Counted from the stretch's first letter, positions 8,204 to 16,827 are shown. The stretch is DNA of 40,592 bases from Candidatus Neomicrothrix sp. UBA825 (GCA_002295705.1 DBHP01000050.1:10604-51195), one strand, 5' to 3'. The notes: generated from the letters alone by a model not told the origin. Numbers and translations: made by a program.

Positions 8204-9511
8204 TCATAATGCTGCTGCAAATCCTTTATCAAGGTCAGCAATAATATCGTCGATGTGTTCGATACCAACTGACAGTCGAATTAGGCCGGGATACACGCCA
8301 GTATCTGCTTGCTCCTCTGGAGTAAGCTGACTGTGAGTTGTTGAGGCTGGATGAATAACCAGACTTCTTACATCTCCGATATTCGCTACATGACTGTGAA
8401 GCTCTAAGCCTTCAACGAATTTTTTCCCTGACTCTAAGCCCCCCTTTATGTTGAAGGCAGGTATAGCGCCGAAGCCTTTGCCCCCTGTTAGTTCTTTGGC
8501 TCTTGTATGCCATGGGCTACTTTCTAGTCCTGCATAAGCAACAGATTCAACTTGGTCATGATTTTCAAGATACTCTGCCACAGCGAGTGCATTGCTACAA
8601 TGGCGTTCCATTCTTAAGCTTAAAGTTTCCAACCCCTGCAAGAACATGAAGGCGTTGAAGGGTGTGGTTGATGCGCCTAAGTCACGGAGCATTTGCACAC
8701 GGGCCTTGATGATATATGATCCGTGACCCAGAGCCGGCCAATATGCTAGACCTCCGTAGCTTGGATCCGGTTCGGTCATGTTTGGAAATTTACCACTTTC
8801 GCCCCAATCAAAGCTTCCGCCGTCAACTAACACACCTCCTATTGATGTTCCATGCCCACCAATGTATTTTGTCGCTGAGTGAACAACTATGTCCGCACCA
8901 TGTTCAAGGGGTCTGACCAGGTATGGTGTAGCTGCTGTATTATCCACCATCAGTGGAACACTATTATTGTGGGCAACCTCGCTAACGCCTTTTACGTCTA
9001 ACCAGTTATTTTTCGGGTTTGGATTCATTTCTCCGTAAAAGAGCTTCGTGTTATCCCTTACAGCTGCTTGCCATTGTTCTAAATCATCGGGGTCTTCTAC
9101 AAAGGTAACCTCGATACCTAATTTCGGTAGTGTGTAATGGAATAGATTATATGTCCCACCATACAATGAGGCTCCAGAGACCATATGGTCACCTGATTCA
9201 AGAATCGTTAGAATTCCTAAAGTTTCTGCAGCTTGACCCGACGCTAATGCTAGTGCACCAGGTATGCCAACGGCCGTTTCTGTTCCACCCTCAAGAGCTG
9301 AAACTCTTGCTTCAAAGACGCCTTGCGTGGGGTTCATAATACGGGTATAAATGTTCCCCATTTCGGCCAGAGCGAACAAGTTCGCTGCATGATCAGTGTT
9401 GTTAAATGTAAAAGATGTGGTTTGATAAATCGGAACAGCCCTTGAATTTGTAGCTGCATCCGGTTCTTGACCAGCATGGATTTGCTGTGTTTCAAATTGC
9501 CAATTACTCAT
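8204..9511 (-). CDS. metY: O-acetylhomoserine sulfhydrylase (O-acetylhomoserine aminocarboxypropyltransferase)
   Basis: PLP enzyme of the Cys/Met metabolism family that joins O-acetyl-L-homoserine and sulfide to give L-homocysteine, the direct-sulfhydrylation route to methionine. It is 435 residues from the chosen ATG. The PLP Lys is K215 in HSATKYIGGHG; the cofactor-binding Asp190 lies in MVDNTAATPY. The N-terminal FETQQIHAGQ and SRAVPIYQTTSF are typical of MetY rather than MetB. The frame stays open another 34 codons upstream, but the ATG at 9511 is preferred: it has GGAAGG five bases ahead and starts where the family starts, while the upstream extension is the riboswitch region. It faces the MFS gene convergently. 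Expression is probably repressed when S-adenosylmethionine is plentiful (see 9604-9678). Confidence 0.95.
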   Translation of the reverse strand: MSNWQFETQQIHAGQEPDAATNSRAVPIYQTTSFTFNNTDHAANLFALAEMGNIYTRIMNPTQGVFEARVSALEGGTETAVGIPGALALASGQAAETLGILTILESGDHMVSGASLYGGTYNLFHYTLPKLGIEVTFVEDPDDLEQWQAAVRDNTKLFYGEMNPNPKNNWLDVKGVSEVAHNNSVPLMVDNTAATPYLVRPLEHGADIVVHSATKYIGGHGTSIGGVLVDGGSFDWGESGKFPNMTEPDPSYGGLAYWPALGHGSYIIKARVQMLRDLGASTTPFNAFMFLQGLETLSLRMERHCSNALAVAEYLENHDQVESVAYAGLESSPWHTRAKELTGGKGFGAIPAFNIKGGLESGKKFVEGLELHSHVANIGDVRSLVIHPASTTHSQLTPEEQADTGVYPGLIRLSVGIEHIDDIIADLDKGFAAAL

Positions 9512-9516
9512 TGTTA

Positions 9517-9538
9517 CCTTCCTAGTAAATTTGGAAGG
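9517..9538 (-). promoter_or_regulatory. Ribosome-binding-site-sequestering hairpin of metY
   Basis: Read in the metY direction, CCTTCC (complement of 9533-9538) pairs perfectly with GGAAGG (complement of 9517-9522) around a 10-base loop. GGAAGG is the metY Shine-Dalgarno sequence, so this helix would block translation initiation. It is the natural expression platform for the SAM aptamer upstream. No terminator-like T-run is present, pointing to translational control. Confidence 0.6.
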
Positions 9539-9603
9539 AACCCGTTTGCTTGACTGCTCGATGTGAATTGATCCATTCGGACAATTACTTGTACTTTCGT
9601 ACC

Positions 9604-9678
9604 ACATCCCCATTTCTGGGAAGCACCTTGGGTGTCCGTCCTAGGTTGCCGGGCCCATTAATGGACCTCTCTTAATGT
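9604..9678 (-). promoter_or_regulatory. SAM riboswitch aptamer (SAM-I/SAM-IV superfamily) upstream of metY
   Basis: Read on the minus strand, the segment carries the SAM-I core signatures in order: AAGAGAGG, then GGCAACC, then CAAGGTGCTTCC. Helices that can be drawn are P1 (ACATT with GATGT, 5 bp including one G-T), a short P2 (GGTCC with GGGCC, loop ATTAAT), P3 (CACC with GGTG at 9624-9634) and P4 (CCCA-GAAA-TGGG at 9609-9620, a GNRA tetraloop). A further GTAC-GAAA-GTAC hairpin follows at 9591-9602, outside P1, reminiscent of the extra downstream helices of SAM-IV. P2 is too short for the kink-turn of classic SAM-I. Methionine-pathway genes are the normal targets of this class. Subclass assignment is uncertain without a covariance search. 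Confidence 0.82.
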
Positions 9679-9739
9679 CCCTTTGATTGAATCAGAATTT
9701 AAGCAATTATGCAACCTCTATGGAGATTTTTGAAAGATT

Positions 9740-10771
9740 TTACCCTTGCCCGCCACTTGTATCTTTGACGCTCTGCTTACCGGATGAGATCCATGGCATC
9801 ATGGCGCGAAGTTCTTTCCCAATTGTTTCAATCGCTAGATTTTGGCCAGCAGCTTCAAGGTCAAGGAAATTCTTGCGTCCAGTTTTTGATTCAGCAACCC
9901 ACTCTTCAGCGAATTTTCCTGACTGGATTTCATCTAAGATAGTCTGCATTGTCTCACGAACGTGGTCGTCAACAACTCTTGGTCCGCGAGTAAGGTCGCC
10001 GTATTCTGCCGTATCTGAAATGCTATATCGCATTCCTGCTATGCCTTCTTCATACATTAGGTCAACTATGAGTTTCAGTTCGTGTAGGCATTCGAAATAC
10101 GCTATTTCTGGCTGGTAGCCAGCTGACACGAGAGTATCAAAGCCACTCCTGACTAATTCAGTGAGACCTCCGCACAGAACTACTTGTTCTCCAAAAAGGT
10201 CAGTCTCGCATTCTTCAGTAAACGTTGTTTCAATTACACCTGCTCGAGCTCCCCCTATTGCATCTGCGTAAGCCAAAGCAAATTCTTTTGCGTTTCCTGA
10301 TGCATCATTCTCAACTGCGATAAGGCATGGAACCCCGCCACCCTCTAGATAGGTTCTTCTTACGAGGTGCCCTGGTCCTTTAGGGGCCACCATAACAACA
10401 TCCACGTCATTAGGTGGGGTAATCAGATCAAATCGAATATTGAACCCGTGACTAAACATTAACGTATCTCCCGAATCCATATTGGGGCCAATATGACTGT
10501 CATATATTTCCGCTTGTTCAGTGTCAGGAAGGAGAATCATTATTACATTCGCCCACTTTGATGCTTCATCAATACTCATTACTGTGAGTCCAGCTTCTTG
10601 GGCTTTAGCAACTGATCCCGATTCTTGGCGTAGCCCTACTACGACCTCTATCCCTGATTCCTTTAGGTTTAAGGCGTGAGCATGGCCTTGCGATCCATAG
10701 CCAAGCACTGCGACTCTTTTACTGTCAATTTGTGTTCTGTCCGCATCCGCTTCGTAATATATGTTTGCCAC
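9740..10771 (-). CDS. ilvC: Ketol-acid reductoisomerase, class I
   Basis: Second enzyme of branched-chain amino acid synthesis; it isomerises and reduces acetolactate or acetohydroxybutyrate using NAD(P)H and Mg2+. It is 343 residues, the size of short class I enzymes. The Rossmann motif GYGSQGHAHALNL starts near residue 24, with MVAPKGPGHLVRR and the acidic metal-binding helices (ETDLFGEQ) in the C-terminal knotted domain. The start is GTG with AAGGAG five to six bases ahead. It is the last gene of ilvB-ilvN-ilvC; the small subunit ends 38 bases upstream. The next gene downstream, metY, has its own riboswitch leader. Confidence 0.97.
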   Translation of the reverse strand: MANIYYEADADRTQIDSKRVAVLGYGSQGHAHALNLKESGIEVVVGLRQESGSVAKAQEAGLTVMSIDEASKWANVIMILLPDTEQAEIYDSHIGPNMDSGDTLMFSHGFNIRFDLITPPNDVDVVMVAPKGPGHLVRRTYLEGGGVPCLIAVENDASGNAKEFALAYADAIGGARAGVIETTFTEECETDLFGEQVVLCGGLTELVRSGFDTLVSAGYQPEIAYFECLHELKLIVDLMYEEGIAGMRYSISDTAEYGDLTRGPRVVDDHVRETMQTILDEIQSGKFAEEWVAESKTGRKNFLDLEAAGQNLAIETIGKELRAMMPWISSGKQSVKDTSGGQG

Positions 10772-10809
10772 TTTTTCTCCTTATTTCCTTTATTTACTCT
10801 TTTAGTTAC

Positions 10810-11304
10810 TTATTGTGCGATTGTCGCAAGAGCCACTATTCCGGTTCTTTGCACTTCAACTATTCCATACTTTTCAAGAACTGTTTCGAATTCATTAATA
10901 ACGTCGGGGTGGCCAGAGAGCGACACCATGATTTTTTTATCTCCGACACTAAGCACATTAGCGTCGAAAGACTCTATTTCACGCATGATGTTATCTTCGG
11001 TGCCTTCAGATAGGTTCACAGTTGCCAGAATTAGTTCACGGCTCACAGAGTCATTGGGAGATAGTTCTTGAATTCTCACCACGTTGATTAATTTGTCTAG
11101 TTGCTTAACGATTTGTTCCATAGGTGCTGATTCTGCATCTACGACAATGGTGAGGCGGCTGAAAAGTTCGTTATCAGTAGGGGCTACTGCTAGTGATTGA
11201 ATATTAAATCCTCTTCGTGCAAATAAGCCTGAAACTCTAGCGAGGACCCCTGGCTTATTCTCAACACGGACGACAAGGGTGTGGAATTGTTCTGCCATAA
11301 TCAA
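10810..11304 (-). CDS. ilvN: Acetolactate synthase small (regulatory) subunit
   Basis: Regulatory subunit of acetohydroxyacid synthase (also called IlvH), 164 residues. An N-terminal ACT domain (about 6-80: HTLVVRVENKPGVLARVSGLFARRGF) binds valine for feedback inhibition in the family; the C-terminal domain follows. The start given is a TTG that overlaps the ilvB stop by 4 bases and has AAGGA five bases ahead; an in-frame ATG two codons later (11298) is the alternative. Either way it is translationally coupled to ilvB. Confidence 0.95.
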   Translation of the reverse strand: MIMAEQFHTLVVRVENKPGVLARVSGLFARRGFNIQSLAVAPTDNELFSRLTIVVDAESAPMEQIVKQLDKLINVVRIQELSPNDSVSRELILATVNLSEGTEDNIMREIESFDANVLSVGDKKIMVSLSGHPDVINEFETVLEKYGIVEVQRTGIVALATIAQ

Positions 11305-13034
11305 TCATTTCCTTGTGAGGGATGAACGATCACATCACTATTTGACTTGCCTGCAGGCACCATCGGGTAGACGTTCTCGCTTGCTTCGGTTCTGAAATCA
11401 ATAACGACTGGCCGGTCATTGATTTCATTCGCTTGATCAATCGCAGGTTTTACTTCCTCGGGTGATTCAACTCGAATACCAACACATCCCATTGCTTCAG
11501 CGAGTTTCTTGTAGTCAGGCAAATCAGGTTGGAGATGAACTTCGCTATAACGTTCATCATAAAATAGTTCTTGCCATTGACGGACCATTCCTAAATATCC
11601 ATTATTCAGCACTGCTATTTTCACTGGAAAATTTTCAAGCCTTGCAGTTACAAGCTCTTGATTTGTCATCTGAAAACAACCATCGCCATCTATCGCCCAA
11701 ACCATTCGGTCAGGTTTTCCTGCTTTTGCTCCGATTGCGGCAGGAACTGCAAATCCCATTGTTCCCAAACCACCTGAGTTAATCCAGGTGTATGGGTGAT
11801 TGAACTTCCAGAATTGGCTAGCCCACATTTGATGTTGCCCCACTCCTGAGGCAACGATTGTGTCATCAGGTGTATTATCACGTAATTGTTCGATGACATA
11901 TTGGGGTTTGAGACCTTCCCCTTGTTGCCAATCGTCATACACTAACGGGAAACGTTCTTTCCATCCACTAATCTGGGACTTCCATGCTGACCGATCGGGA
12001 TGATCTTTAGTTTCGGATAGCTGTTTCAATGCTTTGATAAGTTCAGTGATTGTTTGGCCTACATCACCCTGTATTGATACGTTAGCTGAGCGAACCTTAT
12101 TAAACTCTGCTGGATCGATATCGGCATGAATGACTTTAGCATTTGGGGCAAACTCGTCGACTTTACCCGTAACTCTGTCATCAAACCGTGCTCCGAGCGT
12201 GATCAAAAGATCTGATTCTTGTATTGCTGTCACCGCAGTGTAATTGCCGTGCATGCCGGGCATTCCTAATGCAAGGGGATGATCATCCGGAAAGCCTCCC
12301 CTATTCATTAACGTCGTCACGACGTGGATGTCAAGCAATTCTGCGAGTTCTCGTAGCTGTTCAGCAGCACGTGCTTTTAGAATCCCCCCACCACTATAAA
12401 TTATTGGTCGATCTGATTGGAAAATTAGTTCTGCGGCTTCTAGTACTGAAGCATGATCTGGTTTCTGAATTGGGCTATACCCAGGAAGGTCATGTCCGGA
12501 AGGTTCGTAGTCATCAAAGTGCGATACCGGATTATTAGCGTCCACGAGATCCTTTGGGATGTCAACAAGTACCGGCCCTGGTCTGCCTGTGGTCGCTATG
12601 TGGAAAGCGTCATGAATTACTTGAGGTATCTCCGAGGCCTCTGCTACTAGAAAGTTGTGTTTGGTGACGGCCATTGTGATCCCAGTGGTATCGCATTCCT
12701 GAAAGGCATCTGATCCAATAGCGCCGCTTGCGACTTGTCCGGTTATACAAACAAGTGGGACAGAGTCAAGCATTGCATCTGCTAGAGGTGTAACCATATT
12801 CGTTGCAGCCGGTCCACTTGTAACTATCGCAACACCTGGCAAACCTGTCGCATGAGCGTAACCTTCTGCCATGTGGCCAGCACCTTGTTCATGACGTACA
12901 AGAACGTGACGAATTGATGAATCAATAAGTGGGTCATATGCTGGCAGGATTGCGCCTCCAGGTAGACCAAAAACTATTTCTACTCCTTGAGCTTCAAGGC
13001 TTTTCATTAAGGCTTTTCCGCCATTAGTTTTCAT
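11301..13034 (-). CDS. ilvB: Acetolactate synthase large (catalytic) subunit
   Basis: Thiamine-diphosphate enzyme that condenses pyruvate with pyruvate or 2-ketobutyrate, the first step to valine, leucine and isoleucine; 577 residues, normal length. The catalytic Glu49 is in VRHEQGAGHMAEGYA. The ThDP/Mg motif runs from GDG at 450-452 to NN at 477-478, followed by GYLGMVRQWQ. The ATG has GAGGAAG upstream. It is the first gene of ilvB-ilvN-ilvC. Its leader holds a 7-bp inverted repeat (13058-13094) that might matter for control. It is divergent from the MFS gene at 13193. Confidence 0.97.
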   Translation of the reverse strand: MKTNGGKALMKSLEAQGVEIVFGLPGGAILPAYDPLIDSSIRHVLVRHEQGAGHMAEGYAHATGLPGVAIVTSGPAATNMVTPLADAMLDSVPLVCITGQVASGAIGSDAFQECDTTGITMAVTKHNFLVAEASEIPQVIHDAFHIATTGRPGPVLVDIPKDLVDANNPVSHFDDYEPSGHDLPGYSPIQKPDHASVLEAAELIFQSDRPIIYSGGGILKARAAEQLRELAELLDIHVVTTLMNRGGFPDDHPLALGMPGMHGNYTAVTAIQESDLLITLGARFDDRVTGKVDEFAPNAKVIHADIDPAEFNKVRSANVSIQGDVGQTITELIKALKQLSETKDHPDRSAWKSQISGWKERFPLVYDDWQQGEGLKPQYVIEQLRDNTPDDTIVASGVGQHQMWASQFWKFNHPYTWINSGGLGTMGFAVPAAIGAKAGKPDRMVWAIDGDGCFQMTNQELVTARLENFPVKIAVLNNGYLGMVRQWQELFYDERYSEVHLQPDLPDYKKLAEAMGCVGIRVESPEEVKPAIDQANEINDRPVVIDFRTEASENVYPMVPAGKSNSDVIVHPSQGND

Positions 13035-13057
13035 ACCGCTTCCTCAAAACGATTGAT

Positions 13058-13094
13058 TACTGACCCCTTTACGGTATCCATTTGTTTGTCAGTA
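13058..13094 (-). promoter_or_regulatory. Inverted repeat in the ilvB leader
   Basis: TACTGAC at 13058-13064 and GTCAGTA at 13088-13094 are perfect 7-base arms with a 23-base loop, 24 bases ahead of the ilvB start. A -10-like TAGAAT on the minus strand at 13113-13118 would put the stem near the 5' end of the transcript. No T-run follows, so it is not a standard attenuator; it could be an mRNA structure or a binding site. Confidence 0.35.
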
Positions 13095-13192
13095 CACGCA
13101 TGAAATCGCCATATTCTATAAAAGTAATAATTCCTTGACTTTTATGTAGTTCGTTTGGTTTTCAGGGCATAGCCTCTCCTTGTGGGAGCAAA

Positions 13193-14377
13193 ATGAAAGA
13201 AAAAGCTGACTTTAGAAGATTTTCAAGAGATTTACCTTCAGGCTTATTCCTGATTACGTTTGGAAGATTCATCTCAAACGTGGCATATCGACTGGTTTTC
13301 CCTTTCTTGCCAACAATATCTCGAGGGTTAGGAGTAACGACTGGAACATTGGGAACGGCACTTGCGATGCGTGACCTCGTTGAGATGTCGAGCCCACTTC
13401 TAGGAAAAGTAATAGATAAGCGTGGCACGAATCAAGCCATGGTGGTAGGGGCTCTTGGACTTGGAATGGCTGCCGCGCTGCAGGGAGCTAGCTCTGGGCT
13501 CATACTTTTTGTTTTCGCATTAGTTTTGACAGCAATTTCTAAAAATTCATTTGATATAGGCTCCAGTGCCTGGGCCGGTGCATCGGTTCCCTATGCTCTC
13601 AGATCTCGAGCTATAGGGATGATAGAAACAACGTGGGCTCTGTCCTTTGTCATTGGAATGCCAATAGCTTCTATTCTTATACGGGCTGGAACGTGGCGAA
13701 CACCATTCATCGTGATTTCGATTCTTTGTGTGATTGTCGGAATTATTTTTAACCACCGACTCCCTGCAAACCCACCTATAAGTTCATATGAGGAACGGTC
13801 TAATCTTAGCTTCACCGCAAAAAAAGTGATTTGTGCGATGATCGCCCTGGGTGCGGGGCACATGATGATGTTGGTAACCTTTGCTACCTTTCTTGAAGAC
13901 GAGCACAATGTCTCAACATCTGGCCTTGGTTTCGTAGCGGTGATTATTGGCTTAGCTGAATTAGTTGGCTCTGGAGGAGTTGCATTAATTGGTGACAAAA
14001 TTGGCAAAGTTGTCGTGGTGAAATATGCACTTATGCTGTCATTACCGTTATCTATTATCCTTCCTTTGGGAAGTTCTTCTCTTTGGTTAGCTTTACTCCT
14101 CATCTCGCTTTGGTTCATTTGTACAGAATCGGTAATAGTATCTATGCTTTCAACCTGTACTGAACTGGATAAGTCTGCACGGGGTGCAATGATGGGCTTC
14201 ATCTATGCTGGTTGGGCATTGGGAAGATTATTTGGGGCGATTTTTGGATCTAGAGTTTATGAGAGTTCAGGGATTGTGCCTGTAGCTTTTGTTATGACAG
14301 CTGTTCTGTTGATAGCACTACTTGTCGTATACCAAGCATTTAAAGGCCAAACTGTAACTGATGGGGCCTCGGAATGA
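13193..14377 (+). CDS. MFS transporter
   Basis: Integral membrane protein of 394 residues with about 12 hydrophobic segments. The first half has FGRFISNVAYRLVFPFLPTI and a loop GKVIDKRGTNQAM in the position of the MFS signature; the second half has IGDKIGK in the equivalent place. The substrate cannot be named. The ATG has GGGAG four bases ahead, and CTCC at 13176-13179 could pair with that GGAG, a weak potential block. Its last codons overlap the next gene by 4 bases (ATGA), so the transporter and the nucleotidyltransferase are made together. It is divergent from ilvB. Confidence 0.85.
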   Translation: MKEKADFRRFSRDLPSGLFLITFGRFISNVAYRLVFPFLPTISRGLGVTTGTLGTALAMRDLVEMSSPLLGKVIDKRGTNQAMVVGALGLGMAAALQGASSGLILFVFALVLTAISKNSFDIGSSAWAGASVPYALRSRAIGMIETTWALSFVIGMPIASILIRAGTWRTPFIVISILCVIVGIIFNHRLPANPPISSYEERSNLSFTAKKVICAMIALGAGHMMMLVTFATFLEDEHNVSTSGLGFVAVIIGLAELVGSGGVALIGDKIGKVVVVKYALMLSLPLSIILPLGSSSLWLALLLISLWFICTESVIVSMLSTCTELDKSARGAMMGFIYAGWALGRLFGAIFGSRVYESSGIVPVAFVMTAVLLIALLVVYQAFKGQTVTDGASE

Positions 14378-14901
14378 GAGCCGTATATCCTGGTTCGTTT
14401 AATCCCCCGACGATAGGACACATTGCGATTGTAAATTCCGCAATTGAGCGCTTTGGCATTCGTGAAATGCATCTCGCTATTTCTACAGTTGCATTAGGAA
14501 AGGAGAAATTAGCCGTTCCTTCGGTCGCTGACCGAGTAGAAATTTTGGAGAGGTCTTTAAGTCAGATTCCTGAGGCCAGTGTGCTGGAAACTCGAAAACA
14601 GCTTATTGCTGATATTGCCGAAGGGTATGATTTGGTAATTCTTGGCGCAGACAAATGGGCGCAATTGCATGATTTATCTTTCTATAGAGACCAAATGCAT
14701 ATGGCGGAATGTTTGCGCCGTTTACCTAAATTGGCAGTCGCTCCACGCAATAATATTGAAGTTCCTCAGGAGATTCTTTTAACGGTCCCCGACGAGATCA
14801 GCTCTGTATCTTCGTCTCAGGTTAGACGTGGGAAAATTGAGTGGATGACGAAGGAGGCCTATGCAATGGGCAAAGATCGGGGCTTTTGGGGTATCAACTA
14901 G
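14374..14901 (+). CDS. Nucleotidyltransferase of the NadD/CoaD (cytidylyltransferase-like) fold
   Basis: 175 residues of the nucleotidylyl transferase alpha/beta-phosphodiesterase fold. The nucleotide-binding motif YPGSFNPPTIGH (the T/H-x-G-H type, residues 5-16) is clear, and SSVSSSQVRRG near 142-152 stands where NadD has ISSTxIR. That places it nearer NadD (nicotinate mononucleotide adenylyltransferase) than CoaD, but it is short for NadD and LGADKWAQLHDL replaces the usual G-x-D-x-x-x-x-L/F-x-x-W pattern only loosely. It overlaps the MFS gene by 4 bases, an unusual place for a housekeeping nadD, so it could adenylylate or cytidylylate a substrate moved by that transporter. Function not established. 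Confidence 0.8.
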   Translation: MRAVYPGSFNPPTIGHIAIVNSAIERFGIREMHLAISTVALGKEKLAVPSVADRVEILERSLSQIPEASVLETRKQLIADIAEGYDLVILGADKWAQLHDLSFYRDQMHMAECLRRLPKLAVAPRNNIEVPQEILLTVPDEISSVSSSQVRRGKIEWMTKEAYAMGKDRGFWGIN

Positions 14902-15020
14902 GTTTCAGTATTCCTTTGCAGACCAGTTAAGTCAACTCTTTTCAGAGTTTCACAATTTAAAGTACCCAAAGTCTGGTAACCTGCCGTATCAAGAAAGGAA
15001 TATATGGACAAGGGGGCCTG

Positions 15021-16721
15021 ATGAATGAACAACCAGCACAGATGAATATCTACTCGTCACGAATCACTCAGCCGAAGAGCCAAGGTGCCTCTCAAGCAAT
15101 GCTTTTAGCGACTGGCCTTACCCATTCTGACCTTAATCAGGCTCAGGTAGGCATTGCAGCATGCTGGTATGAAGGCAACCCTTGCAATATGCACCTTGAC
15201 GGCCTTGGTAGCCACGTTAAACGAGGCGTTATTGACTCAGGTCTTGTTGGTATGCGATTCAACACCATAGGTGTCTCTGACGGCATCTCTATGGGAACCG
15301 ACGGCATGTCTTATTCGCTACAAAGTCGCGACCTCATTGCGGATTCGATAGAAACTGTAATGGCAGCGCAGTGGTACGACGGGCTCGTGACTCTTCCTGG
15401 ATGTGATAAAAATATGCCTGGCTGTGTTATCGCTATGGGGCGTTTAGACCGGCCGGCGATCATGGTCTACGGTGGCACAATCCGTGCAGGCTGTGGCACG
15501 ATAGGAGGCGTTGAAGAGAAACTTGATGTTGTTTCTGCATTCCAAAGCTACGGGCAATTCCTAGCAGGAACAATTACCGAAGAGGAACGACAGACCATTG
15601 TGTCATGCGCAATTCCGGGAGCTGGGGCATGTGGAGGAATGTACACCGCAAACACAATGGCTACAGCTATCGAAGCGATGGGTTTAAGCCTTCCATACTC
15701 GTCATGCACCCCTGCTGAGGATCCAGCAAAAATTGAAGAATGTGTGACTGCCGGAGCAATGATGGAAATGCTTCTGTCAGAAGGTTTGACTCCTCGCAGA
15801 ATAGTAACTCGCGAATCTCTTGAGAACGCAATGGTGGTGACCATGGCACTCGGGGGATCAACCAATGCTGTATTGCACATGATAGCGATGGCCCGTGCCT
15901 TTGAATTAGATCTCAGCCTTGACGATTGGCTCGCGACAAGTTCACGAGTCCCACTGCTTGCTGATCTTAAACCTTCAGGTCAGTATGTGATGGAGGACCT
16001 CCATGATGTTGGTGGTGTTCCCGGTGTTATGCGGTACCTTCTTGATGAGGGGATGCTTGATGGTGACCAGATGACAGTAACAGGAAAAACATTGGGCGAG
16101 AACCTGTCTGAAGTTCCTCTACTTCTCAAAGACCAAGACGTTATTTCATCACTCGATACTGCAGTAAAATCAAGAGGTCATATTTCCATATTGCGCGGTA
16201 ACCTTGCGCCTGGAGGTTCAGTAGGAAAGATCACCGGAAAACAAGGCCTAACCTTCACAGGACCGGCACGTGTTTTCGACTCTGAAGAGGATATGATCGC
16301 TGGACTTGAACAAGGTCGGATCCAATCCGGTGATGTAATCGTGATTCGTTACGAGGGCCCCAAAGGTGGACCAGGAATGCCCGAGATGCTTACACCCACC
16401 AGCGCTCTTGCGGGTGCTGGCTTCATTGACGATGTTGCTTTGATTACTGATGGGCGTTTCTCTGGCGGTAGCCATGGTTTTATAGTTGGACACGTCGTTC
16501 CGGAAGCGCAAGAGGGTGGCCCTATTGCTCTGGTTCATGACGGGGATGTCATAACAATCGACGATGAGAGTCATGAAATAACTGTGCAAGTTAGCGATAG
16601 CGAACTCGCTGCCCGTGCTGAGCAATGGGTGGCGCCACCATTCAAAGCTACCTCAGGCACCTTATGGAAGTACATCCGTCTCGTTGAAGATGCATCTAAT
16701 GGTTGCGTCACCGATAGCTGA
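15021..16721 (+). CDS. ilvD: Dihydroxy-acid dehydratase
   Basis: Third step of branched-chain amino acid synthesis: dehydrates 2,3-dihydroxy acids to 2-keto acids with an Fe-S cluster. It is 566 residues. The three cluster Cys are Cys55 (EGNPCNMH), Cys128 (GCDKNMPG) and Cys204 (GACGGMYTANTM), a set that fits [2Fe-2S]-type IlvD enzymes. C-terminal GRFSGGSHGF is conserved in the family. Just ahead, a tiny frame (ATG at 15004, five codons) with its own AAGGA ends in a TGA overlapping the ilvD ATG by one base; a GGGGG stretch four bases before the ATG could also serve as ribosome binding site. ilvD is apart from ilvBNC, on the other strand. Confidence 0.97.
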   Translation: MNEQPAQMNIYSSRITQPKSQGASQAMLLATGLTHSDLNQAQVGIAACWYEGNPCNMHLDGLGSHVKRGVIDSGLVGMRFNTIGVSDGISMGTDGMSYSLQSRDLIADSIETVMAAQWYDGLVTLPGCDKNMPGCVIAMGRLDRPAIMVYGGTIRAGCGTIGGVEEKLDVVSAFQSYGQFLAGTITEEERQTIVSCAIPGAGACGGMYTANTMATAIEAMGLSLPYSSCTPAEDPAKIEECVTAGAMMEMLLSEGLTPRRIVTRESLENAMVVTMALGGSTNAVLHMIAMARAFELDLSLDDWLATSSRVPLLADLKPSGQYVMEDLHDVGGVPGVMRYLLDEGMLDGDQMTVTGKTLGENLSEVPLLLKDQDVISSLDTAVKSRGHISILRGNLAPGGSVGKITGKQGLTFTGPARVFDSEEDMIAGLEQGRIQSGDVIVIRYEGPKGGPGMPEMLTPTSALAGAGFIDDVALITDGRFSGGSHGFIVGHVVPEAQEGGPIALVHDGDVITIDDESHEITVQVSDSELAARAEQWVAPPFKATSGTLWKYIRLVEDASNGCVTDS

Positions 16722-16827
16722 GTAGACTCGGATCTGCTCACTCTATGGGCTTGTGACAGGATTCTTCTGTCTACTTACGAATTAGATAGATAGTGAATTG
16801 GATCGAAGTGAAAGATTTGTTATTCGT

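Noticed and set aside
9512..9613. N-terminal extension of metY by 34 codons from a further in-frame start at 9613.
   Set aside because: It does not resemble the family, the extension overlaps the SAM riboswitch, and the ATG at 9511 has a strong ribosome binding site.
13089..13112. A seven-codon minus-strand frame (MAISCVY) in the ilvB leader that could be an attenuation peptide.
   Set aside because: It has only one Ile and one Val, and the TAGAAT box directly touching its ATG would place the transcription start downstream of the ATG.
14934..14949. AACTCT-TTTC-AGAGTT hairpin after the nucleotidyltransferase gene, a possible terminator.
   Set aside because: The six-base stem is AT-rich and not followed by a T-run, so it is too weak to call.
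16721..16775. Inverted repeats AGTAGAC/GTCTACT and GACAG/CTGTC between ilvD and the DUF1330-like gene.
   Set aside because: They could form a convergent-gene stem-loop, but the loop is long (41 bases), the two pairings exclude each other and no T-run follows.
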